Below, in pieces: positions 41,500 to 52,835 of a stretch of 64,000 nucleotides of DNA. The stretch's first letter is position 1. The number at the start of each line of letters is the position of its first letter. Made by a program: the position numbers and the translations under genes. The stretch lies in assembly GCA_905221605.1 (NCBI GenBank), contig CAJNDS010002321.1, positions 172,001 to 236,000 of the forward strand, read 5' to 3'. The notes under the pieces are model-generated. The model ran no database searches, was not told where the DNA came from, and was given only the letters and a program-made list of their open reading frames with translations. Source of the DNA: Symbiodinium natans (lineage: Eukaryota; Sar; Dinophyceae; Suessiales; Symbiodiniaceae).

Positions 41500-41728
41500 T
41501 GTGTGCTCCTGGAAGGGCACCAGACGGCTTGGCGAGAAGGAAGAACATGGCTTTGATTCACAGCAAGCTGTGGGTGAGGGGCTGGAGCGAGTTCTTCGTG
41601 CTGCGCTGGCTCGCCCATCCTTGCATCCGGAGGATCTGCCAGTCATGAGTCATGAACTCTTACAGTTGGATTGTGCAAGGAGTTTGGCTGTGGAGGTTTC
41701 GATTGGTTGGAAAGTCAACGGTTTTTGA
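41500..41728 (+). CDS. Hypothetical exon-like frame
   Basis: KGTRRLGEKEEHGFDSQQAV continues GEGLERVLRAALARPSLHPE, a charged helical sequence with natural composition. No family recognised; it may be an exon of the surrounding plus-strand gene. Confidence 0.35.
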
Positions 41729-43186
41729 AGGCTTCTCGGTTTCCATCGGTGGGGTGCAGGGGTTCGCTGACTCCAATGGGTTTCAGCCTGCACGAGGTTC
41801 CCTAAACCAGGCCCTGAATCGCATGCAGCTTCGCCGGCCTCGTGGCAGCAGAAGCGCTTGAACATGAAGCTCCATTAGGTGATTGCAGGAGTGTTTTTTC
41901 CGGAAGTGAAACGCAGCGAAGTTACACCACGACTGTCTACTTGAGTGAGTACTGATGGGGTGAATCATGTGAACATTCACATGACTCACTAAAAAGAGAC
42001 GCTAAAGACTCCGCTTGTTGGTCTGTGCACCACAAGAGGAAGGAGCCTCGGTTTTGGGATGACACCCCAACTGCGTTAACAGCACGTAGAGGAAAGCTCA
42101 AAATGCTTGACACAATTTTTTAAAGAGCTCTTTTATTAGCGCCTGTGCCATAGCGTGCCATAGTGTGCCCACAGAGAATTGTTGTTTCATGTGCCCGACA
42201 CTGACCCTCGTCGTTTTGTGCAAGTCATTTTGGCCAGCGCAAGTCTCGCAGGCCAAGGACGCGTTTGCCGCATTCGGCAGCTACAATGACAGTGGTCGAT
42301 GGCGCCGCGTTCTCACACTTGCCAACCATTGCGGTTTCAGGCAACACTGCATGTTTGCATGAATGTTTGTGCATGTGTGAATGCAGGTGTGTGCTGTGCG
42401 GCCTAGGCCTGCTCTGTCGCCGTGATAACGAGGCTGAGGTCTATGCGAATCGCATTGCTGGGCCCTTGGCCCGTGCATGAAGTAGAAGCCTGTGCCATCT
42501 ATAGTGCCATCTATAGTGCCATTCAGTGCCATCAAGTGACGCCCTGCATAGCGGCACTAGCTTGTGAGAGGCTCTTGCAGACTTCTTGTCTGGGAAGCAG
42601 GTGAATGCCGAGGCGTCGTCGGATGGTCGGCATGTTTCAGTTGACACAATGTGGAAATCAATGTGCGATTGAGTTTCGATCCATGGCTGCACGACATGAA
42701 GGTCCAGTTAATACTTGCATCTAAGCGCCGTGCCAAGCCCGAAGATCAGGACTGTTCCAGTTTTTCGAAGTTCCAGCGTTTGTTGCAAGAGAAGGAATCT
42801 GTGAGTTGAATGGAGGAGAGTGCCCTCCAGCGTGACCGACAGCAAGCGGACCAGGTTGTGGCTCGATGCCTGCCAGGCTCTTCTGTTCCTCATCTTCACT
42901 GGTAACGCATGGTAGCACAATACCCAGACTACCAGAATTAGAATGATCTAGGCGCCATCTTGCTTTTGACATCAAGGTGCATCCAGCTGATGGCCTTGGA
43001 CATTTCCTTGTTCTGGAAGATCCGGACTATGTTGCCGAAACGGTTCACCGTATCTTCTTGTCATGCTGAGCTTGCAGCTTCAGCAAGTTGCGCGAAGAAA
43101 GAGGATTGTTTGATCCGCACAGCTCCACAGACGCTTTTCTTGCAAACTTGCTTCGCCTGGCTTTTGGCCCCGTTTGTTGTGCGGCA

Positions 43187-43274
43187 GCTTTGGTCCGGGG
43201 AGGCAGCGTTGCGGCGAACCTTGGCCACCTACGGATCCACCATAAGCGCCTGCGGCAGTGCACTCCAGTGGCAG
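43187..43274 (+). CDS. PPR-type exon with matched intron
   Basis: RRTLATYGSTISACGSALQW ends at a CAG codon followed by the donor GTCAGG. The intron 43275-43361 (87 nt) ends in GACTCTTGCAG, and the next exon continues in phase to complete the repeat. Confidence 0.6.
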
Positions 43275-43361
43275 GTCAGGGAACGTACGCCAAGTGTGAC
43301 GCATGTTGAAGGCCTCGTGCAGCCATTGGGCCATTGTCTTTTTTCTGTTGGACTCTTGCAG

Positions 43362-43499
43362 GTGTCTCTGCAGCTCTTGGGGCAACTGCAGGCAGCCAAG
43401 CAGGAAACTCAAATCGAACATTTGCGCACAAACTTTCAAGTCTCATCCCGGTGTGATATGTTTGTGCGGCTAACTTTGAGCACATATCCAGGCTACTAA
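43362..43499 (+). CDS. PPR-type exon, downstream partner
   Basis: In phase with 43187-43274 it reads VSLQLLGQLQAAKQETQIEH, completing the helix begun by ...ALQWQ. The frame remains open to TAA at 43497-43499, but composition after about 43440 looks less coding, so the true exon may end earlier. Confidence 0.5.
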   Translation: MSLQLLGQLQAAKQETQIEHLRTNFQVSSRCDMFVRLTLSTYPGY

Positions 43500-43800
43500 G
43501 GGAACAACAAGTAGCCCAGCAAGGTTGACGTGTTAGCCAGCCACGTAACATCCCATGCAATGCAGAGTGATTTCTTTACGACGAATATCGAAGATGTTGC
43601 ACACCTGCATGGTCCCGCACGAGTGTTGATTGTGAGGGCTGTGGGCACCACTGCTGAACAAGCGCCATGAGTCAGTCCAGGTTGGAGCCCGGTCAGATTG
43701 TGCTGAACCTCTGCATCAATTCATGCCGCAAGGCCTGCTAGATGATACCGGTCGCTAGGCGGAAGACATCAAAAGCATTGGGATCAGATGATCATGCCAG

Positions 43801-43860
43801 GCTGGGCAGCTGCATGTGGCCCTGGACATTTTCAAAGAAATGCTGAACAGGACCGACTGA
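43801..43860 (+). CDS. PPR-type exon
   Basis: After an AG at 43799-43800 it reads AGQLHVALDIFKEMLNRTD, then stop. The pattern (Q...ALDIFKEM) is the PPR second helix. Confidence 0.45.
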   Translation, partial: AGQLHVALDIFKEMLNRTD

Positions 43861-43924
43861 CGGCCCAGCCGCTGCACCTCTTGCTGGGATGGGATATGTC
43901 ACATTCTCGGCATATTTGCGTCAG

Positions 43925-44000
43925 GTCTGAGGAGCCAGACATTCTGTGCTACACGTCGCTCATCTCGGCATGTTGGCATCCGAGCTGTTGGCAATCGTGA
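43925..44000 (+). CDS. PPR-type exon
   Basis: The acceptor TTTGCGTCAG precedes EEPDILCYTSLISACWHPSC, then WQS: a typical PPR first helix (PDILCYTSLISAC). A donor probably lies near GCAATCGTGAAG. Confidence 0.5.
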
Positions 44001-44154
44001 AGAAGCTTGCAGCTTGCTTATCCAGGTACATTTTTTAGTATCCCGTGTTGTGAAGGCAGTCCGGGGGCGCAGTGGCAGCTGGCCATCTGCCTGCACGAGG
44101 TTCGTGCCCAAGTGTACCGTGAGTATCCGTGAGTCAGAAAGCTTAAAACGTCCA

Positions 44155-44267
44155 ATGCGCCCGATGAGTCCCGAGGAGATGCGGTCGAAGGCTGGAGCAG
44201 ATGTAGTTTCCTTCAACGCGACGCTGGGCGTCTGTCGAGAAGCAAGCCGATGGCAAGAAGCAAACAG
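44155..44267 (+). CDS. PPR-type exon
   Basis: EEMRSKAGADVVSFNATLGV continues CREASRWQEANR and then a CAG|GTGCCC donor. One full PPR repeat. Confidence 0.55.
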
Positions 44268-44508
44268 GTGCCCCCTGAAGTGCTCGCTTATGCAATGTAA
44301 GCCATGTAAGCCTCGTCCACAAGTTTTGTGAGAAGGCTTTGAACATGTTACGTGTCACGATGTGGGCAGGATTTTCTCTGAGCTCTGTCAAGCAAATCAC
44401 TTGCCGACACTGCCCACATTCAAGGCGAGCATTGTTCGCCACACATGCTTGCTCCATCTTGTTTCCTTTGCAGCTCCCGGCCATACATGTAAGAGGCTGT
44501 GATTGCAG

Positions 44509-44609
44509 CTTTCGCCTACGCCCAGTACTGGTCGGACGCATTGCAGCACCTGCAAGAGCTGCGGAAGCTTGAGGGACCGTCCCTGAGCGCCTTGACAGGA
44601 CTTGGTTTC
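44509..44609 (+). CDS. PPR-type exon
   Basis: After the acceptor GTGATTGCAG it reads FAYAQYWSDALQHLQELRKL, then EGPSLSALTGLGF. It fits the second helix of the previous repeat (W..AL..L.EL) and a linker. Confidence 0.45.
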
Positions 44610-44619
44610 AGATGTTTCA

Positions 44620-44740
44620 GGCAGCTGCAATTGTCGCGGCGTGGAATTGAGCATCCAAGGTAGCGATGTCATTGTCCAGTATGGGATCGTGTCCAAGGCA
44701 TGTGCTGAGGCATCCATTTCTTGGCTTCCAGTGGTCCAAG
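44620..44740 (+). CDS. PPR-type exon
   Basis: GSDVIVQYGIVSKACAEASI matches the start of a PPR repeat (DVI.YGIVS.AC). The flanks are uncertain. Confidence 0.4.
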
Positions 44741-45750
44741 GGCATCTGCTGAGCCACGTGGTAGAGATTCATAGCATTCCGAGGCAGGTCGCAAGGACAT
44801 GGAGCAAAAGCTGTTGAAGGAGGCCAACACTCCAGCACTCCAGGGTTAAGGAACATGCTGCCCACTTGACAATCCATTGCAGGCACAGAGGCTCTCTGTG
44901 AATGTGCCGTCGTTTGCTTCCGAATGGCTTCACCCTTGGACGGAACGGAATTGTTTTGAGAAACATGCAACATGCTGGCTTCGAGGTTGAGTGTTCTGCA
45001 CTGGGAAGCTGCGCTGGCGTATTTCATGCACGGACAGGCGCGAAACTGTACACAAACGGAGCCCCTGGCCCCTACTCGCGCCCCTCGGCCCCTGCACTCT
45101 TTTCCGCCTCAGGCAGTTGGGGCGTGGGTGCCCAATCAGACGTGCGGCGCTGGGATAGCCTCAAATCTTCAGGTTTCTTGTTTCGCATTCTGCTCTGTGC
45201 ACTCGACATACCTGCATCTCAGATGCAAGTTCCATTGCCTTCGCATCGTCCTCTTTTAGCCTGTAGGAGAAGATCACTAGATGGCGCGCCGCCAATGCTA
45301 CCTGATACTAGAGTTACTAGAAGAGGAACCAGCCCTGCGCAACCATTGTCCAGAGCTGCAGCGAGACCCTGAAGCCATCATTCAGGATCGAACTTCAGCA
45401 AGATCGGAGGGACAAAGGTAGATTCCCACCCTGAGGGAAGTAGACATATCATGGCAAATCGCAGATTCCAAAGAGAATTTGGCAGTGGACCCCTCGCAAC
45501 TCTGCCGAAAATGATCCTGGAACACTGTAACAGTGCCAGCAGCGACGCTGGCTCTCGATACAAGACTTTGCGAGCTAGCAGTCAAAATTCGAGCGCTCAC
45601 TAAAGGTGTTGGTTGGAACCTCACAATGGTCAGACCAACCAAACCGACCAAAGCGAGGGCAGACGGTGCTGTGTGTGCTTGAGAAGATGTGGATTCCAAT
45701 AGCCACCAGCCATTAATTCGAAACATCAACATGTCATCGCCTGCCCGAGG

Positions 45751-45999
45751 TTGGGACCCACAGTTGCCATCGCAGATGTATTGCTTGATGCCGGGCGACA
45801 TGCTGACGCGTGGAACGTGCTTCTGTCTGCCCAGGAGGCTTCAAAACCTGGTTGTGACGTTGCGCAAGTTCGTCGAGCACTTGTGATGTCTTTCCCGTAT
45901 GAGCAGGCTGGCGTGCTACGATTGTGGCAGGACTCGTCTTTTGCGTTGAGTTTGTTGCTAGCACGTGCGAAGATGAGCAGCACGACTGCAGCTCTATAA
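45751..45999 (+). CDS. Possible terminal exon of the PPR-type gene
   Basis: IADVLLDAGRHADAWNVLLS leads into AQEASKPGCDVAQVRRALVM and ends TAA at 45997-45999. The helical alternating pattern suits a PPR C-terminus. I see no diagnostic C-terminal domain (E, DYW or SMR). Confidence 0.4.
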   Translation: MGPTVAIADVLLDAGRHADAWNVLLSAQEASKPGCDVAQVRRALVMSFPYEQAGVLRLWQDSSFALSLLLARAKMSSTTAAL

Positions 46000-46642
46000 T
46001 GTCAGAATAGGTTTCATTGGATCACGTGGCCAAAACAACGGTATCCGACATTGCCTGAGCGAGTTGGTCTGAGACAGCGCAGGGAGCGAGGATCCCCGTC
46101 AAAGCGTCGGGGATGTGATAGCACAAAGCACGAAACCCTAATACTAAGAACTCTAACCCTACACGCCCTAGACTCTACAAACAGTTCCCTCGATCTGCGA
46201 GCGGGGCCTCTGCTGTGGCAGGCTCAGTGCGTTGCTCCTGCGCCAGAAGCAGACGAAGCCACACGTTTTTTCGTTGGACGGTTTGCGCAGGCTGCGCTTT
46301 GGCCGCCCTGCGGGCGTTTTGAGCTTCCTGCTGAGAACGGCTGCTTATCACGGCTAAGTGCTTCCGATGCTCCTTGGGTGCCTCGCTGGGTCGGCACTCC
46401 TTTTACGCCTAGTATCGCGTGCATCGCGGCTGCTTGCCGAGAACTCTTTCCCCTTTTTAACACCTTGCCGCACCGCTGACGCCTTTGATGGCCTTTTGGG
46501 CTGCGCATTTTGAATGTATCTGCATGAAAACTCGTTGTTTGCTCCTTCATTGGTTTCATAGTTTCATATGGTTTCATTGCTATCAGGGAAATCCTGGGCG
46601 TCGCCCCTTGAGAGCTCTGGGCGTCGTCCTTAGAGAGCTTCG
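46000..46642. other. No gene recognised
   Basis: Short frames only. CCCTAA-like fragments near 46134-46165 are too sparse to call a telomeric array. Confidence 0.4.
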
Positions 46643-47185
46643 TTGCTGTCTGCTGCATTGTGCAGTCTTCCTTTTGCTCGTCGAGTGCGAGCACACGTTG
46701 CTGGCCTTTGCTTGTACCTCGTTGCGCATGCAGCATTCACGCACTCACCGTTCGCTCTACAAATGGTTTCCCCTCACACCAATTTTAGGCCTAAGCAGCC
46801 CTTCCCTAAGTTTGGTTTACATGCAATCAGCCGTCAACGTAGACCCCCCACACATGGTTCACAACCAAGAAAAGAGCACTTTGTGTTTGGAAGTCCCCAA
46901 GCAGTCCCGAAAGGAGAAGCAGATGCAAGTGAGACAGTTCACAGATGCAGAGAACATAACGCAAGTGAATTTGACCCGACACCCCGAAAATCCACACCTT
47001 CGAGTCCGTCGAGTCCTGGAATGTCGCAGGACCCATCAACGTTGGACTTGCACCAGCTTGGACGACACCCCAGCACCACTTGGCTCAACTTTGGCCTGTC
47101 GGCGAGCATTGCTCTAAGATCTCTGAGGAACCTGTTCTCCTGCTGTGGCTGTCGCTGCCGTCAGTGGTTTACTTGGGCCTCGTAA
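46643..47185 (+). CDS. Hypothetical protein or exon
   Basis: A 180-codon frame. Residues 40-165 are low in hydrophobics and rich in S/P/H/R with repeated SxP (TPRKSTPSSPSSPGMSQDPS), as in disordered proteins. It ends with CSCCGCRCRQW-type sequence just before the stop. No domain; coding status uncertain. Confidence 0.25.
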   Translation: MLSAALCSLPFARRVRAHVAGLCLYLVAHAAFTHSPFALQMVSPHTNFRPKQPFPKFGLHAISRQRRPPTHGSQPRKEHFVFGSPQAVPKGEADASETVHRCREHNASEFDPTPRKSTPSSPSSPGMSQDPSTLDLHQLGRHPSTTWLNFGLSASIALRSLRNLFSCCGCRCRQWFTWAS

Positions 47186-49619
47186 ACTCGTGCACATTGT
47201 TGAGCGCAAGGTGTGTTTATAATGTGGCCGTCTCTAAGGTGCTCTGCTCCTTTCACAGGCTTCTCTGCATCACTTCTGTGCTTGGAAGGGCTTGGCAGGG
47301 AGCCAAGTGCACAGTGCATCGGTGCACACAAAATTGCCAAATGATGCAAAGGCTATCGTCACTGGACAGGGCATTCACAGTCGGCATGGAGTTCCCATTC
47401 TCCTGCCAGCTGTCCTGCCCGGCCCTTATGCGGCCCGCACGCCGGTAAGGGGTCAAAGGTGGGCCTGGTGGGCCTTCGTGGACACGGCCCAATCAACCAA
47501 TCAGGGCCAAGAGGGAAGAGGCTGTTTTTTGAAAGCAAAGGAGTCCGAAACGAAAGAAACCAAGGCAACAACACGTACATGTGTACGACAGAGTGAGAGA
47601 ATTACGAGCATTGTGTTTACACATGGTGGTGGGGAGAGGGGGCGGGCCGGGCTGCTTCATTTCTTACCACTTGCCCACGTTATGGTGTTGCTCAAATAAA
47701 TATCCCAGACTTCACAGTTACAAGTCGCCTGATACAGGTCCCAATACAAAACGCGCAGGCACAATTATCAAAGGCAAAGAGAGTTTAGGGTTGTGGGTGC
47801 CAGCTCCTGTCAGCTCCCCTCCTACATCCCCCAACCTCCACCATTTAAGGTCAGTGGGACTGCACTTCTCGCCGTTTTGTTGTTGAAGCCCTTCGGTCTT
47901 GTTTCTCCCATCATCGTGCCATCAGAGACTCTTGCATCAAACCACATGTGAATCCTGTCGAAGCCAGTCCTACACACTTGTAGGGGACCCCCCGGCATTC
48001 TGAAGCCGTGCAAACTTGCTGTAAAGAGCATCATGCCATCAAGAGGACTTGTGCGCCTCCCATGCCAGGATCATGCTGGCAACCGTGGAGAACAACATGC
48101 CAAGTGTAACGAGCGCATTCCATGAGAAGGCAAGCAGCATAAACGGAAAGGAGGGTTGAGCTACAGACAATGCCCCAGCAAAATGCAAGCAAGAGGGGGC
48201 GCTGCACAAAAGTAATGACTGTTGAGAAGTGCAGATGTGCCCAATAACCAACCACACATGTCACAGACAGAAGCTGTCTCCAGTGCATATACCAAGAAGT
48301 GTTTCGGCGCCAGTCTGCTTGCCAGGGGCTTTCTATTAACTAAGTCAGCAGGCGCCACTGGCCCGGCAAAAAGACAAGGTTCTCTCAACCGCATCGTGCT
48401 CCTGGGCTACAAGTGAGACCATAATGGAATACAAGAGGAACCTACGAAGGAAGACAAGGCAAGACGATACTACGACGCTGGTCGCGGAGCATTGCTCGCT
48501 TTGTCTTCTTGTATCCCGTTTTAGGGCGCAAACTGCACGGTGCTATTCGGCTTCCTAAGAACGGGCAGTCGACTAGACATCGGTTCAAGGTGGAGAAAAG
48601 GCCACGTCCTTTGAAGAAGGAATCCTGGCTCTGTTCAAGAAAGATCAATTCAAGAACTTTCTCAGATTCGTGGACCTGAAGAACCCGGCTCGCAGGAGAA
48701 AGCTGCTAAGCTAGATGGGAAGGCAACGGGACCCCTTGCAACAAACCATGCTGTCTTGATTGAGACTGCCCTCTCCTGATCGGCGGGAAGTTCGGGAAGG
48801 ACGGGGTGACCACTGGGACGCCTTTCAAGAGCGATTGAGGGGTAGAGGGGGCGAGAAGAGGGGGCGAGAAGTCTGGAAAAGACGAGAATCCAGTTCAAAG
48901 GCCAAAGCAGCAGGATGCAAAGCCAGATGAATGCAATATGGATGTTGAGTTCCAGTGGTTGATAACAAAAACTCGCGTCCAGGGTTGCATATCTTGTGAT
49001 GTGCATTCTCTCTGCTTTGAAATTTGTAGATCTCTGCGAGTGTCCTAAAGGTGATAGAGGCTTTCCATTTTAGATATCACGGAAATAGTTACACGAGGAA
49101 CATGTGGAACAGAGTAGGAAGCGAAAGGCGAGAAGAAATAATGAATAGATTCATATCTGCGAGATGCAACTAACCTTAGAAAGAACGCACGAAGGCATCC
49201 GGGAGCCCAAACTGCAGGAGCACATCTTCACGAGTTTGCACATGAGCCTCAATGAGTTCGCGAGATCTAGGCGGGAGCACATGTTCGAGTGCGACATGTG
49301 CGCGAAACCAGGCGAAAACAAGATTTGGCACTCTCCGCCAGCCCAACACCACGTTATTGGCGATGTTTACGACGCCTCATTCGAAACATGCATGCCTCTT
49401 CGGCGAGAGGTCCGGAGCCACGCGAAAAAATTACAGGGTCTTTCGATAGGCTGAGGCACCCAATGACAACAACAAACACAATACGACCCCCCAAAAAGCA
49501 ACAACAGTACCTGCTAGGAGATACGAACCCGAATGCAGACATGCGTTACATACAACCAAAAGAGACGTGGTGCTCAGTACGAGATTCGAGCTGAAGTGTG
49601 TGATCAGTCTGTCTTCCTT
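47186..49619. other. No gene recognised
   Basis: Scattered short frames, no exon pair, domain or clear repeat seen. Confidence 0.4.
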
Positions 49620-49738
49620 TCTCTCTCTCTCTATTGCCTATCTCTCTCTCTCTCTTATCTCTTCTCGCTCTGATCTCTTCTCTGTCTCATCGCTCTCTCA
49701 TCTCTCTATCTCTCTCTCTCGCTCTTTCTCGCTCTGTC
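49620..49738. repeat. (CT)n-rich microsatellite
   Basis: CTCTCTCT blocks interrupted by TATTGC and CGCT. ORFs read as S/L repeats. Confidence 0.85.
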
Positions 49739-49741
49739 ACA

Positions 49742-50240
49742 ACCTGGAATCGTGCACGGAATCAAGAACACTTTGTAGGTGTCCACCATTCACTCCCTCC
49801 GGTAAGCAAAGCCTGGAATCAGGGACGTTTTGTAGGAATTCACAATCACCCCCTGACAAGCGAAACCTGGAATCAGGAATGCTTTGTAGGTATTACTCCC
49901 CCCCCCTCCCCGATAAGCACAAGCCGGGAATCAGGAACACTTGGAATGTATTTGCCACGTGCCCTCCCGACAAGCAGAACCCGGAGTGGTGAACACGTTG
50001 TGCGGAAGCGGGAACGCTTTGTAGGTGTCCGCCACTCTCCCCCACGACAAGCAGAACCTGGAATCAGAAACACTATGCAGGTATTCACACTCACCCCTTG
50101 ATAAGCAACACCCTGGAATCAGGAACGTTTTGTGGGCATTCCTCGCCCCCGATACACTGATACACACAACCGAGAATCAGGAACACTTTGTATTCATTCG
50201 TCATTTCCCCCCGAGAAGCAAAACCCGGAATCAGGAGGCG
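49742..50240. repeat. Minisatellite with ~54-76-bp units
   Basis: About eight degenerate units share CCTGGAATCAGGAACRCTTT, then GTAGGTRTTC, then a C-rich patch and GACAAGCA. Unit starts are near 49742, 49811, 49866, 49924, 49981, 50057, 50112, 50170 and 50224. Confidence 0.85.
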
Positions 50241-52309
50241 TGGGCGCCAAGCCAAGGTTCAAAAGTAAGGACAGTCACCGTCACCTGGATGCTCCACGTG
50301 CCCCATCCTGGTGACTGTCAGCACGAGACTCGAACAACAAAAGAATCTCTAAAAGTCACGAAGGTTACGAGATGTTACGAGGATGGCGCACCCCGCGTGC
50401 CTCATCCCCGGAACTCTCTGCATTCTTGGGAACATCAAACGAAGCTTTAAGACGAGGATGGCACACCTCCAAAAACAAAAACATGCCAAATCGCTGGGTT
50501 TCCCCAACTACAGCTCGATTTGCGCCACCGCGGGCGTTTTCGAACGTAATTTCGAGCGTTTTCAACGTTTTCGACCGCTTAACGCTTTCGGAAGAATCGG
50601 TTGAATCCCGGAACCGAAGCCTCCGAATCCAAATCATGTCCTGTGCAGCCCCCCCCCCCCCCCGCAATAAGTTCAGCAATAGTCTTGGCAAAACTCATGT
50701 ATGACGTGCAGATGATGTTTTTTCGCAGCTGCATCGAACACAACGCCACTCCCAAGCGAAGCGCACTTAGGTCGTTCCTCTGTGAAGGGTTGGCCATTGA
50801 AGCCCAGCAGGCGATGTCCCCAGCAGAGAGAGTGACAGTTTGCTGCAATGGCATGTGCCATTTTTTTGCCCAAGGACCGGAAAAACCCAGGCCGTTTGCT
50901 GGCCTGTTTCTTGGAGTGCGACTTGTAGTTTGCGTTGGACCTTGACGAGCTGCAGCGAGTCAACATATGGCATGTTGCACGAGATTTAGGTGCCGGCAGC
51001 TGCTTTGCATGAGCTGTGGCAGGGAGTCCAAAGCGACCCGCATTCATGCAATGCACGTGATGCGCGAATGGTGCATACAAAGACAGCTCGGTCGTTGGCA
51101 TTGATTTCGGGATTGGCGTTTTGGGTAGGTTTCGGTACTTCCGGCAGTTCATCAGCCCTGCCAAGATACTAAGCCAGTTGGCGAGGCTAGCGGCTAGAGT
51201 TAAGTATTAAAGCAGCTGGTGTTTTGGAATGAGCAAATGGCATCGGCTCATGTGCCGCACGGTGATGTGCCGACACGTCTTGTGCTGTATCTGCAGTGTT
51301 TCTGCTGAAAATGTCTGGTACGTGAAGAAGTTCTGTACGATGAAAATGGCAACAGCTCCGCCCGTCCGAGTCCCAAAGTGTACACGTCATCGCGTCATGG
51401 AATGCGTGGACCCTGTCCTATTGCGACTGGCCAGAAGGTTCGAGCGACAGCAAGCTCCACTTGGGCAATTGTTGGTGTGGTATTGTTGCTGTGCCATGTC
51501 TGCAAGAGTTTTTGTTTGGTTGCTTCCAGGCGAATTGAGATGTCCGTGCTTATGCCAGGCTCAACGGAGTTCGTCGTTGTGTGCCTGTGGCATTGCAGCC
51601 CTTCTCACAAGGCCAAAAGATTGTGGGCATATTGCGTTAAAACTGTCTTCCTCAGACAGCTGAATTACTGATGGCAAGACTTCGGACGACTTGCTCAGAG
51701 CCTGAAATTCGAAAGTTCGGGTGCTGTTAGTGGAATTTGTCCGGCGTTTGCGGAGACTCTGCTGAAATGTGCGTGACTCTGGTGGGATGGGGCGGTAGGC
51801 GATCTTGCCCAGGTGCAGCGAGAGAGTGCAAAGCGGGTTGCACGTCCTTCTGGACAACGGTAAAAACCCAAGATAACCCAAAAGCCTCTCGAGCAGTCCA
51901 GCACAATCCAGCACAGTGCACAGTTCAGCAGAAAAAATAAAAACCGCTATCTGCACCCAGCCTATCTGCACCCAGCCACGCCAACCACCTCCCGATTCTT
52001 ATGGTCTTAATTGTCGTGCAGACCATGCTCGCATCATCTTGTATCATCTTGTGCCACAACGTGACTCAAGCCCACCTCCATCAGCAGGTGTACACAGCAG
52101 ACTTCGAAGCTTGTGCAAGTGCTCACATTTTCTGTCCATCTGGATGGAACTGTTTTTGTCGTCACAGAGCGGTTCTCGACCCGCATCTCTCCCCACGCAA
52201 CGCAACCATTCAGACGTTACCCAAGAGGGCTGATGATTCTTCGGTATGCTGTGGTTCATTTGGAGAGGAGCATTATGCACAAGGCACAAATCACACCACA
52301 ACATGCAAT
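50241..52309. other. No gene recognised
   Basis: Holds a run of about 15 C at 50648-50662 and a 15-bp direct repeat (CTATCTGCACCCAGC) at about 51947-51976. No convincing frame. Confidence 0.4.
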
Positions 52310-52835
52310 TCAGTAAACCAGGATTCAGGAAAGCAGGACCCAGGAACCTTCGGTTCAGGAAGCTGAGCTACCCGACTCAGGAAACTGGCTTTGTGCGATT
52401 CAGGAAACCGAAGTAGGAGACTGGTTTCATGTGATTCAGGAAACACGCGATTCAGGCAACTGCCCGAGTCAGGAAACCACGGGAGGGTGGGGGTGTGAGT
52501 GTGGGTGGGGGAGGGGTGTGGTGGGGGGTGTGGGTGCGGGGTGTGGGTTGGGGGTGTGGGTGGTGGGGTGTGGACGGGGGGTGTGGGTGGGGATGGATGG
52601 TAACGTGTCAGGGTGCTTTCAGAAAACTTTGGGGTTTCCGAATCCGCGGCACGGTTTTCCAAATCCGCGCTTTCCATCCTATTTTCCCGAATCCGTTCCC
52701 GAATCCACGCTTTCCAGTTTCCGAATCCGCATTTATGCTTTCTCGAATTCGCATTTCCCAGTTCCCGAATCTGCGTTGTTTGGTATTCCGAATCATGTTT
52801 TTCCAGCTCCGAATTCGCGTGTTTTCGGTTTGCAC
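52310..52835. repeat. Composite repeat: GATTCAGGAAAC array, G/T-rich block, TTCCGAATCCGC array
   Basis: The left part (52310-52484) has several GATTCAGGAAAC-type units. The middle (52488-52598) is almost pure G/T with GGGTGTGGGT-type runs. The right part (52620-52835) has repeated TTTCCGAATCCGC-type units. The two outer arrays are roughly reverse-complementary to each other, so the block can fold with the G-rich section at its tip. Confidence 0.8.

Larger units (their letters stand above)
38506..43186. other. Long gap within the PPR-type gene region
   Basis: Contains poly-C runs (40340-40350, 40408-40423), a MITE-like element (40530-40728), an exon-like frame at 41500-41728 and a short tandem repeat of AGTGCCATCTAT (42496-42530). 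No other gene seen. If the PPR pieces belong to one gene this is a large intron, otherwise two loci. Confidence 0.4.

Noticed and set aside
46131-46170. CCCTAA-like fragments as an interstitial telomere
   Set aside because: Units are irregular and not tandem. The isolated CCCTAAA near 58582 is likewise a single unit.
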